Positions 35,932-46,727 of a DNA stretch of 64,000 nt are shown here, one piece after another (the stretch's first letter is position 1; the number at the start of each line of letters is the position of its first letter). The DNA is from Perognathus longimembris pacificus (taxonomy: Eukaryota > Chordata > Mammalia > Rodentia > Heteromyidae), in assembly GCF_023159225.1 (NCBI RefSeq), contig NC_063161.1:120132958-120196957 (forward strand), given 5' to 3'. Position numbers and translations under genes: made by a program. A model generated the notes under the pieces. That model saw nothing but the letters and a program-made list of their open reading frames with translations, ran no database searches and was not told the DNA's origin.

Positions 35932-36134
35932 GGGGCCTGGGGATATGGCCTAGTGGCAAGAGTGCTTGCCTCCTATACATGAGGCCCTGGGTTCAATTCC
36001 CCAGCACCACATATACAGAAAATGGCCAGAAGTGGCGCTGTGGCTTAAATGGCAGAGTACTAGCCTTGAGCAAAAAGAAGCCAGGGACAGTGCTCAGACC
36101 CTGAGTCCAAGCCCCAGGACTGGCCAAAAAAAAA
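35932..36134 (+). mobile_element. dimeric ID-type SINE
   Basis: Full-length copy from ggggcctggggatatggcct to ggactggcc plus A12. The target-site repeat is based on aaagaatacag, tandemly expanded on the left side. Confidence 0.9.
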
Positions 36135-36194
36135 AAAGAATACAGAAGATAATATGGACGAAAGTAGCATTCTTTGCATTTCAACATTTGCACC

Positions 36195-36523
36195 TCAGCT
36201 GAGTGACACGATGCAATGCTGTTAAGTCTAGCTACTTCGGAAGCAGAGATTATGGGATCAAGTTTTGCTGCCAGCACAGGCCAAAAGAGTTCTTAAGACA
36301 CCATTTGACAAGTAGTTTGGCACAGTAATGTATGCCTGTAATCCCCAGTGACAGAGGAAGCACAAGTAGGAAGATCTTAGTCCAGGTCAGCCTTGGGCAC
36401 ATCAAACATAACCAATGGAAAAGGGGGCTGGTGGTGTGTCTCAAGTGGTATAGTACCTGTATAGTAAGCACAAGGCCCCGAGTTCAATCTCCTGTACCTC
36501 TAAAACAAAACAAAACAAAACAA
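36195..36523 (+). mobile_element. B1-like fragment followed by B1-ID composite SINE with (AAAAC)n tail
   Basis: 36195-36305 is a degraded B1-like unit (tctagctacttcggaagcag). 36310-36523 is a composite: gtatgcctgtaatccccagt, caggtcagccttgggcacat, then an ID-like part (gctggtggtgtgtctcaagt) ending in five AAAAC units. Confidence 0.75.
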
Positions 36524-36529
36524 AACCCT

Positions 36530-39190
36530 CAGATGGGTCTTTAAGAGCAGAATGTTGAAGTGAGTTCATTGAGATGCTTGCTATGAATCCAATCACAGAT
36601 GGTAAGGTAACAATGGCCACTTCTAAATGATATTTATGTCTAAATCTCAGGAGAGATATAACATGATAGCATTTTAATGTCTTGTATATGGTAAGTGAAT
36701 AGAACAGTTGGCTAGTTGAGAATGCAACCTGAACTTCCTTTAGCTTAAATACTCAACATTATCAAGAGGATGGCCTCCATCAAAATACTACTGCCCACAG
36801 TAAGAAAATCACGATTATATGAAGATGATAGCAATGACTATATTACAGAATAAATGCCCACCAGAAGGTGATCTGAAGTCAAGTTTAGAAGACTATATTC
36901 TCATGCTGTCCTTCCCATCACCCAGGACTCTCCTCTGACATAGTTGTATAATATTAGAAATATGCTAGTTATGCAGGGGGTCAAATCAATGAGTTAATAA
37001 AGGACTTGAGCCTATAATTTTCACTTCACCAATGGTACTTCAAGCACCTGAGCCCAGACAATGGAAATATAACTCTATTTTATGTGACCTAACTCTGAAG
37101 CCAGAAAGAGATCTAAAAACTGTGGGGTTTTGCTTATGGATCCCTTTCTTGCTTTCTGAAAGACTAAAGCCTCAGAGGAGCAGCAGTTGATGACTGTTCT
37201 GTAAGAATGACCATGGCTGCTAGTGCAATGAACACATAAAAAAATCCACAAGTGACAATTGGGCTAAAGACACTTGAAGCAGAATAACAGAGAATCCCTG
37301 GGTAATCCTAAGCATTGGTGTTCACCAAGGAGAGAGAACATAAGGCTCTTATTAGACTTATCTAACATAATGAAAAAAAAAAACCTACCATTAATTGAAT
37401 AGTCTACTGTGGACCAGACACAGTACGCTAAACATACCATAAATATCTAACCTTTACAAACTCCTTAAATATGAAAACCAGAAATTCATGGTTAATCTCA
37501 CCTCACAAATAAGAAAACCAAGGCTCAGGCAATCATATTGTCTCAGGTTACGTGGCTGGTAGTTGCAGATCTGGAATTCAAAACCAGGCGTTTCTGACTG
37601 ATTTTTGTTGTCATGTTTTACTTCCTTTAATATAAAAACAGAACACAGAACATGATGGGGGAAGGGGGGAAGGCAACAGAAAATGCCCACAATGTAGCAG
37701 CCTACATGGGAACAAAGGAAGAGATTTATTTACAGACTTTCATTGTTGGTTTGATAATTCATGAGCATTTGTTCTATGCTGGGAATTGTGCCCGTACAAC
37801 TGGGAACCACTAAAATATCAAATGACATCAGATAACAGGACCTGGAGACAGGACGGAGAGCAACAAAATTCCAGGACATGCTCTAACAGGGAGAGAAGCT
37901 GCCAACTAAACAATTCTAGTGATGGTGGATCACTACCTTGCCAACAAGCAGGATTTAGCAGCAGCCAATAGAGTAACTCAGCATGTTAACAATGAAGACA
38001 TAGTATTTCAAGCAAATGTGTTAGGTGTAAGGGAAATCAACAGGCAACAGGCTCAGGTGACAAGACTAAGGATCCAAATCCAAAATAGGGAATAAATCCT
38101 CCTTGTAGAAAAGAATGATAGGCAGTACTGCCTATTCAGTTATCACAAGAACAGCCTAACTAACACAAGGGCAGAATTAACCAAGCAAGGGATGACCCAT
38201 GATCACTCTAACCACCTTGGATCTTTAGTAGTCCCCAAATGCCTTTTAATCCTTGGACCCTAATAGCCACCCTTTGCTATGATGAAATGCTTTAAGTTAC
38301 CATAAAGAGGCAGCTGCCAGGGCTCAGGAGATGATATTCCCACATACAGCATTCTGGGTATTCTAGGCAGAAGGAAACTGAGAAAACAACCTAAATAGAA
38401 ATGTCCCTTTGACTTCCCCATCATCTTTACTCCTGAACCATGCCCATAAAAAATATTGCCTGACCTACACTATCCCAAAGCCGAGCCTCATTCAGAAGGG
38501 TCCTGCTATATAACCAGGAAACCCAGAAAAGTCTGAACAAACAGGCCGCAGTCTCCTCAGTTTATTGCCAGTGTTTCATACCTCGATTTCTTGTTCAACA
38601 GTAGGTACTTCTAAATAATTGTTTATCCTTCATCAAAGTTAAGTTTTCCCAGTCTGGAGGTAATTTCTGAGGAATTCTGTGGCATGTAAAACTTTGGTTA
38701 AGAAAATTGGTTATGGTTTTTTTTTTTTCTGTCTACTATCTTTTATTGAGTTACCAGGACACATGGGTTTTTTTTCTTAATATTTCTTTTAAAAAATGTA
38801 AGTCATCAATTTGGCAATGGGTGAGGATAAATATCCTCCCTTACAGAGTCTAGTACAATATCTTTTATCATACATATGTGGAAGAGACAGGAAGCATAAT
38901 CTGAGGATATATTTTTTTCAGTTCCACAAGGTCCAAAGTCTGTTTCTTAGAACTATGGTGACCGGATGTTCTGGTTTACCAAAGACAGCCTTAGATTCCT
39001 TATGTTGTCGTGGTATAGTATTAATAATACATTTTTATTTTTAATGTTTCAATTTGGACAATAAGTTAAATGGCTGCCTTGTTAAAAAAATTCTACTTCT
39101 GTGGAAATCAATCAGTCCTTCTCAGAATCTGTACCATGTCAGTCTCTAACCCTGGAAGAAATCTGGTTTGAAAATGCTTTTGATCAAGAA
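36530..39190. other. intergenic; one MIR and one L2-like fossil
   Basis: A reverse-complement MIR lies at about 37380-37600 (aagaaaaccaaggctcaggc, atctggaattcaaaaccagg). An L2-like block lies at 37750-37975. No gene recognised. Confidence 0.6.
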
Positions 39191-39194
39191 TTTT

Positions 39195-39380
39195 CTTTCT
39201 CCCTCTCTCTGTTCCTCTCCCTCCCTTTCCACCTTGCACATACTAGTTGAGTACTATACCATTTGGGGTTTCATTTTCTTTTTGCACATCTTATCACTAA
39301 CTGCCCAGCCTGGCCTCATGCTCGCAAAGCTGGCTCTATATTTGGAGTAGCTGGGATAAGGGGTGCGTGACCCCACACCT
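39195..39380 (-). mobile_element. B1-type SINE, strongly diverged
   Basis: The reverse-complement B1 signature cagcctggcctcatgctcgc and gagtagctgggataaggggt follows a CT-rich tract. The ID-like half is barely recognisable. Confidence 0.6.
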
Positions 39381-39649
39381 TACATAAAACACACATCTAC
39401 TTTTAACTTCTGTAACTACTGTTGTATTATATGCATTTTGGGAAATATTACATTCCAGTCAAACAAGTCCAGTTGTTAGAGCATACTAAATCCCAAGAAT
39501 TTAATACATTAGCATGTCAATTTCTAAGAGGGTCATACAAACTTATCTAAACATGAAAACGCTTTTCAATAAATATTAAAAGAGATGAGTATTCCATAAA
39601 ATGCCCCCCATCCAATTTGCATCTGATTATGGAAGGTGTCCAACACATG

Positions 39650-40010
39650 TTGAAGTTGCTCTAAGCACTGGAGAGCTGGCAGTGAAGGAAGTCCTTGCCT
39701 TCAAGAAGTTTCCATTCCAGGGGCTGGGGACATGGCCTAGTGGCAAGAGTGCCTGCCTCATATACATGAGGCCCTGGGTTCGATTCCCCAGCACCACATA
39801 TACAGAAAATGGCCAGAAGTGGCGCTGTGGCTCAAGTGGCAGAGTGCTAGCCTTGAGCAAAAAGAAGCCAGGGACAGTGCTCAGGCCCAGAGTCCAAGCC
39901 CCAGGACTGGCCAAAAAAAAAAAAAAAAAAAAAGAAGTTTCCATTCCAGTGGGTGAGACAGACAATACACCTATAAACAACTAAATATGCCATTTGGAAA
40001 ATAAGCTATC
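39650..40010 (+). repeat. L2-like fragment split by a SINE
   Basis: tgaaggaagtccttgccttc ... tttccattccag continues after the SINE as tgggtgagacagacaataca, resembling the L2 'gagcttacattctagtggg' segment. Removing the SINE and one TSD restores continuity. Confidence 0.55.
39721..39931 (+). mobile_element. dimeric ID-type SINE with 18-bp TSD
   Basis: The perfect direct repeat aagaagtttccattccag at 39703-39720 and 39932-39949 flanks a full-length copy with an A20-plus tail. It represents the family well: unit 1 ggctggggacatggcctagt, unit 2 gtggcgctgtggctcaagtg. Confidence 0.96.
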
Positions 40011-42074
40011 CCATAAATACTCGAAATTAAAAAATGACAGTATCTATGAGTTCTGAAAGACATTCATGACATAACCTTTCAAAATGAGCTGGCATGACTT
40101 AGGTCTATCAAAAGCCAGAGCCAGGCATCTTGTTTCCTGAGTCCAGGATGATTCCCTTAGGAAATCTCTGACCTTGAGCCGCATGGACATCACTTGGTAT
40201 ACTCATTAGTATAACTATATTTGGGGGCCAAGTCTATCTTCCTCTGGTTTTTGTTTGTGGACCATGATCATAATTTGTGCCCTTTATGCAATGCTATTCC
40301 CTGACCCGCCTAGACCAGAGGGATTGTTTAAAACTGCATGCTTTCAAAAAAGATGCCCAACATCCCGGGGACACATTAGAATACACAGAGGAAAATTGCA
40401 TTCCTTGCAACACACCCCACCCACGAGGCTGGGATGAGGGGCAAGAAAGTGCCCAACACATTCACGCACACATACATTCCTAACTCTTTGATAGATTCGG
40501 TGCAGAATAGAGACTCACAATTAAATGAATAGCCAAGTTAAAACTTTCCCTTGTGGAACAAAGCAGAAGGAAAGCCTCTTTATTTGCAGGGACTGCAGAT
40601 GCCATAGGCTGAGCCTGTCGAAAAGCTTTCCTCTGCTGCTCAGAAACTAAGCCATCTTGCTGCATTTAGCACTTCTCCCCAGACCACCCACCCAGAAAAG
40701 GATACATAAACCACATGTGTGAGGAATGCTGTTCAGCTAGGCAATCCGTATCAGTATTTCAACCTTATTACTTGCTTAGATGGCCCTTTTTTAGTAAGAC
40801 TCGTTTTATCTTTTCAATAGCTTTATTTTCTTTTAGTGGCCTGGATTTATCCTTTTCTACCTTTTGAAACTTCAGAGACTCTGTGGTGGCAGGGCTGAAC
40901 GTCGTGGACACAATAATTGCAAAGGAGGAATGAGCAAAGAGCTTTGCCTGCACTCCAACCTCTTTCCCCACTCATAGCCACCTATCCTGTGCAGACTGCC
41001 CAAGACCCCTAATCACGCCATGCCTATAAAAGTAGACTCAAAGAGCCTTCACATTCAGAGAGTAGATAATTTCTTCTGGCATTTAATAGCCACTGAGTCC
41101 ACTTGGAACTACTAGAGTGATTTGGGTTTGGGCCCTGCATTTTCCTCACTAGCTCTTGGGACCATATTGGTTACCCATCTTTAATTAGGGGGAAATTAAT
41201 TCCAAGAACTTAATTGAGAGGCAAGGGCTAAACTTACAATCCTTGGAAGGGACTGGAAATGCCTCTGAAGAAGGGGCCTGCATAAACAGGAAGGTATGGA
41301 TACTCTTATTTGGGAAAGAAAGCAGAAGCACTGAAATGTGCTGCATATATTCTGTTTGGGTGGTATCCTGGCCAAGAAAATATCCTTATCTGCTTCACTA
41401 ATCAGAAAAACTAAAAGCACTAGCTTTGCAGTCTTTTCTTAAAATATCAGCCAGGGATTGATCTTCTATCCCTCTCTAGACCTCCTTGCAAATCCAAGTG
41501 GGACACTGCTCTAAGATGGTGAAACAATACACGGAGGAAAACTCAGGTCCACCAACTTTGGAACAACATCCAGATTGATCTTTGGTTGGCCCTTGATAAT
41601 GACCTTGACTTTCTCCACACTGGAGAAGAAATAAGGCCATTACAAACAAATGTTTATCTGTGCAAAAACACTGGAAGTAGTTAGTTAGATTCAAGTATGA
41701 TCATTAGAAAGCTTTCCTTCCTCTCCAATCCACCTGGGACTGATGCTTCTACACCTACAATCAGTTTGTAATTGATAAGAGCCAAGGGAGCCCAGGATAA
41801 ACCTCAAGATTTCTATCTGGCTTGTTAGCCTGAATGAAGATGTTGCTCAATTTTTTTTTCTATTGAGTATCACATCTAATTCCTTGGTTATTTGCTACAT
41901 TGAACATTTTTTTTGTTGTTGTAGTTATTCTTCTCTTTCCTTTCCAACCAAAGTAACATTACTGATGTTAAGTAAATTCTTGGCCTTTGTAAAATCAATT
42001 CTGTCTAGTTATAGATAACATACTGTTTAATTTATGGACAAAATGTTCTAAAGGAACAGGGGGAAAAGAAAAAA
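40011..42074. other. intergenic flank downstream of MLLT3
   Basis: No repeat or gene recognised. The true MLLT3 cleavage site could lie somewhat inside this stretch if the signal at 42097 is not used. Confidence 0.5.
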
Positions 42075-42096
42075 ATACCATACACAAATAACTCAG

Positions 42097-42102
42097 TTTA
42101 TT
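42097..42102 (-). promoter_or_regulatory. MLLT3: candidate distal polyadenylation signal AATAAA of MLLT3
   Basis: Minus-strand AATAAA is followed within 30 nt by a GT/T-rich stretch (TTTGTGTATGG then a T run), the usual layout of a cleavage site. Its distance from the stop matches the expected 3' UTR size. A weaker ATTAAA lies further on at 42033-42028. RNA evidence would be needed to choose between them. Confidence 0.45.
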
Positions 42103-45100
42103 CCAAGAATGCACCCCATCCTTTCATGCTCAGTCTTGACAGAGCTGAAAAATATATTAGGTTTAGAGGACAGTAGAAAATAGTCCTACACAAGGCCCCA
42201 CAAAAATGAGTGAGGCCTGACTTTTACCTTCAGCTGGTTTGGGGTAACTGTGTCCCAGATCACTTCATTTATTCTTCTTTAGGAAAAGCATCACTAGTGA
42301 GAAAAGGCTGAGGGCTATTTGTTCCATATGCAAAGTAAAGCCAAACTGGTCGAACAAATCCATAAAACTATACATTGTAAAAATGATAGCGCCACAATAG
42401 ATTAGGTATGAATTTAAGAAAAACACCTATTTCTGTCAATCTGTACAACATGGGGTTTAAAGATGGGAAATACATCTTACGTGTGCCTTATAGTTCACAT
42501 AAAAGCATGTATACACATACACAGTGTTTCTTTCAACATAACTACACATACACACTCCATTAAAAAGATACTGACAGATTTATAAAACATGTTGGCCTTT
42601 CACTGTTAATCTCAAGGATACATTTTCACTTAATTTATTTTTGCACTGCACGGTAGCTCTGGCCACCATTAATTTAAGGATCTGTCAGTATTTCCATCAT
42701 AACTCTATTTTCAGAATACTGAAGTACAAGTGCCAAAATACATATTTACAGTTTACAGACAGGGGTGGCTTTGTCTCCCTTTTAAACTGACTTCTTCAAG
42801 TCATCTTCACAAGGAATATTCAGAGATGGCATTGCCTACGTAGTATTTTTAAAAGCATCATATAAAACAGAAGAGGTCAAAAATGTAGACTTCCACCTCA
42901 AGACTAATCTACACCACTGGAATTGATTCCTTTATATTCACTGCAGCTGTAGTAGTCTCAACATCATAATCTTAGTTTTAGAGTAACAGTTCAAAGCAAG
43001 ATTACTCTGATAATATATATGTATATATAATATATAAATATAGGAGCAGTACACAGCATTATTACACAAAAACGCTAAAGGTGGAAAGTAATAAGCATAT
43101 AGCAAATTACTCCAAAGCGGATCACTTCCACAGTGAAAAAATGAACACAAGTCACCAAACAGACAATGACCATTTCCAACACTGAACATCCAACTCCATT
43201 AAGTAGGTAGAGTTAAAACATTTAAAAGCAAATTTTCTTCTCAACAATATGTTAACTACATTTGTGAGGGTTGAAATGGTAACACAGGATGCTATGCAGG
43301 ACTAAACTGTGTTTTGTGCATATATATGGGTGTGTGTCGGTATGTCTTAGATTCTGTGATCTGAAAAAGGCATCAGAAAACATTGGGTGGAAGAAATTTT
43401 TTTCAGTGGAAACACCAATTTTATTAGCTCTCTCCATAAAAAATGGTAATAATTAAGATGAGAGAGATTTGCTTAGCAACTTAAAAATGTTTAAGATACT
43501 CTCATGAGTGAGTTTTTTTCTCCTAAAAAAACTGTCTCCTGATGTGTAGTTTTTAAAGTTCATTCTTGACTTTGACACAATATGAAAGCATATAGAGGCA
43601 GAGCTATTTGTCTACTTGAATAGAGGGGTAGATTGTGGAGAAGGCATGAAATAACTGCACACATTTTTAGTTGCTAACATGACTGGTGTATCCTAAAATA
43701 GAAAGAACCCCTTCACACACACATCTTGCTACAAAATCAGAAGCAAAAGCTAATTTGCAAGGGGGAAAGGTTTTGTACATACATTTCTCCCCTCAAGTCA
43801 CAGGGGAAAAATTTAAAGACTTTTTGCCATTCTCTGGTTGGTTCAAACCATGTTCACATTCACTCAATTATTTTATTTCAAGCTTCTATTTATACATATG
43901 TATATACATATAAAGAAACGAAACCCTGCCATTTCCCCTTTGTGCTTAAAACAAAAAAAAAAAAAAACCACAAAGCCACTATTAGGGTACACGTGTCAAA
44001 AAGTCTTCACAGGTCTCAAAGGTGAGTGTACATCAATGTGGCAGAAAGGTGTGGGTCCCTTAAGAGACACATTTTAACTCTCTGAAATTTGTTTTTACTT
44101 CTGTGTTTAAAAGTTATCTACTAAGAGCAAGAGGATCATATTCCAAAAACATTAAAAAAACAGATTTTGTGGGCACTCCCTTTGCTATCTAAATGAACAC
44201 TAGATTAGGAAATTTTTCTGTATTGTGTTATCTATTTCCCAAATGATATTTGATGCTATTTTGAAGAAACTTCCATTTGCAATTTTCAGGTCTAAATTTT
44301 ATCTCTACAATAGCTGCTATTCTTCTTACCCCTTGACCCTTTTGTTAGTCATTTGTGGAACATATAATTTAGATACTGCCAAATCATAGATTTTAACCAC
44401 ATGATTTAGTTACAAAATAAAAATATCCCCAACTACATATGTTCATTTGTAGTTAGATTACATATGTATGAGTTAAACAACATACATGTCTGGTTTAATG
44501 AGAATATATGGATTCATTCACATTAGAAATTTTCAACGAGTTTTGAAATTGGAAAACATTTCCATATAAACATCACCCTCCCCTTTCACCTGTAAAGTTA
44601 GAAACAAAACACAACTAAAACCACACAATGCATCAGTCACCTATTGTCCAACATATCTAGAAAGTAGCTCTGTAATTGCACGCCAAAAAGTGGACTACAC
44701 AACAAATGCTTCAAGTATGGTGCATGCCAATCATCATGAGGAATCATAACGTTCTCGAAAAAAAAAGTCCACTTGTCTTCTGGGAGGACACTTTAGAGAA
44801 GTAATTTACAAGAAGCATGGCTGTATTATAATTTTTAAAGGAAAAATAGTTTCTTTGGATAGAAAGAAACAGTGTAAAAAATCCCCTTTTAAAAATGCAG
44901 GAGTCACTGCATTATCACTGCATTTACATTACTGCCTGAAAGAATGGGTCTGGAGAGACCATTTTCTGAATAGACACTAGTTAATCTCCGAATGAAAGAA
45001 TGTCAATGGCATGAGAACAAACGAGGGGGATATTGGTCTGTTAGCACACGTAGAGACTTTCTTAAGGCTGATCCAGTGACGAACCTTTGGATCCAGAAGT

Positions 45101-46234
45101 ATTTCTTCATTTCTTATCTTTTCAGCTGAGCAACTTGAAAGGTGAGTTGTTCTTATTTTTCATTCCTATGATTACAGAGATTATAGAATAATGACACCCA
45201 AAGGACCTTGGTTTCTTTTTTTCTTTTAAAAATAATTTGCTTTCTTTTGCATGCCACAGGACAGACTTCTAGTTTCAAAACAAGAGTACAACAAGAACCA
45301 AAATCTCCCCCTCCTCAACCATCTGTACTTTCACCCCAATAGGAAATCCTTCTGGAAACACCAGCAAGTGACAAAACAAGTAACAAACCACTGAATCTAC
45401 AATTTAATACATTGTCTGTTATGGCAGAATAACCAAGAATTTCCCCCAAAGAAAGATCTTAACTTTCAAATATAAAGTCTAAAAGAACTGCATGTTAACA
45501 AACTAAAACCTTGATTCCTGGTTTTATGGAAAAGATGAGTACCACACTGGCAGCTGAAGAGAGCTGAAACTCTTCACTAATAGTAATCCAAATTAAGCAT
45601 TTCTACAATGTTTCTTTAGAAAACAGGATCCTGATTTTTTAAAAATATGATGATCCTGTGGAATGCCTTTACTTCCATATTCACCTAATCTTGTAACAGT
45701 AAAACAGACACAAGAATGTTGATGACAGCTCAACAGGGCTGGATTCAGGACATTACAGATGCATATTTGTTAAAAGTCCTACTGGTTTATTGACTAAGGC
45801 TATAGAGTAATTCATATGATCCTATTTATTGAATTTTCTACCATGGTCCAAGATAATTACATGGGCCCCAACCTTGAGGAAAAAAGATCACAAGGAAGAA
45901 AATCAAGGTGGCTATTTGGTCACCAGACCCCCACCTCCCCCTAGTTGACAATTTGTGTCTTGGAACTGGAAAACTGAAGGTGGAAAATACAGACTGCAAC
46001 AAGTTAAACAACTTGGAAAAAGTTGGTGGAAAGTGGCACGGTATACAAGTAAGGTCACTGGGCTTGGGACGGCAAGGGTGCTGCATTGAACGAGCATCCA
46101 TGGGACCAAGTACTTAAAATGTCTGTGGTGTCATTCCCTCAACAACTTCAGAATATCTGTATGCATTAATAAATAGATCAGTTATGTAATAAGGCAGTGT
46201 GTTGAATATGCATTCATCTTGTGGAATGAACCAC

Positions 46235-46237
<3 letters not shown>

Positions 46238-46291
<54 letters not shown>
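46238..46291. repeat. (AG)27 / (CT)27 microsatellite in MLLT3 3' UTR
   Basis: This is a perfect 54-bp dinucleotide tract. On the gene strand it is (CT)27, beginning about 300 nt after the stop codon, so it would be transcribed in MLLT3 mRNA. Pyrimidine tracts of this kind can bind PTB or PCBP proteins; any effect here is conjecture. Confidence 0.95.
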
Positions 46292-46294
<3 letters not shown>

Positions 46295-46595
46295 ACCATA
46301 CACATTCTTTAAGTTTCTTGTGTTGTGTTTGCTTTGTTTGTTTTCAAGGCTATCCAGGCTAACTCTTCCCGGGATTTCCTTGGAGAGAAGAGTGCTCCGC
46401 TGAGGCTGGTTTGCGTAACCTCTCCTTTATCAAGAGATGATGACTGGCTTTAAAGAAAAATAAAGCTGAAGGTTGTTTGATTTTTATTTTTCCCTTTTGG
46501 TTGCATCATTCTGAATGTTTTCATATAAACAACAACAAAAAATCACAACCAAAAAAACCCAACAATAGTTTGTGATGCATCCAGTTGTTGCATCC

Positions 46596-46727
46596 TCAGG
46601 ATGTTCCAGATGTTTCCAAGTAACTCTGCAGTTTACGGACTGTAGTTTTATCCAGCGAGCAAAGATCAAAATCAAATGTTGTGTTTGTGATATGAAAGTG
46701 TCCAGTTTCTTCTATGAGGTTCACAAT
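46596..46727 (-). CDS. MLLT3: MLLT3 terminal coding exon 11 (rest of ANC1-homology domain, stop)
   Basis: The acceptor TTTACTTCCTCAG precedes ATT GTG AAC, and 43 codons ([13 protein letters not shown]... to ...YLETSGTS) are followed by TGA at 46598-46596. The [10 protein letters not shown] stretch is the strand segment that pairs with AFF4, DOT1L, BCOR or CBX8 peptides in known complexes. Its two aspartates match human D544 and D546. The exon continues without a splice site into the long 3' UTR. The reading frame upstream of the acceptor is intronic and should not be annotated as coding. Confidence 0.97.
   Translation of the reverse strand: MVNLIEETGHFHITNTTFDFDLCSLDKTTVRKLQSYLETSGTS

Larger units (their letters stand above)
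42075..46595 (-). other. MLLT3: MLLT3 3' UTR (extent inferred)
   Basis: The terminal exon runs left from the stop codon. From memory the human MLLT3 3' UTR is about 4.8 kb, and the nearest suitable polyadenylation signal at that distance here (42102-42097) gives about 4.5 kb. The stretch is AT-rich and lacks recognisable SINE or LINE insertions, unlike the flanking sequence on both sides. That fits constraint but does not prove it. It contains a (CT)27 microsatellite near the stop and several further AATAAA-like hexamers on the minus strand (for example 42268-42273, 42634-42639), so shorter isoforms are possible. The exact 3' end is not proven. Confidence 0.65.

Noticed and set aside
39601..39984. 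Frames of 117-127 codons on both strands
   Set aside because: They are read-through of the dimeric SINE. The same peptides recur at the other SINE copies.
46484..46675. Second minus-strand frame overlapping the MLLT3 terminal exon
   Set aside because: It is an alternative phase of the MLLT3 exon and 3' UTR. The true frame is fixed by splice phase and AF9 identity.
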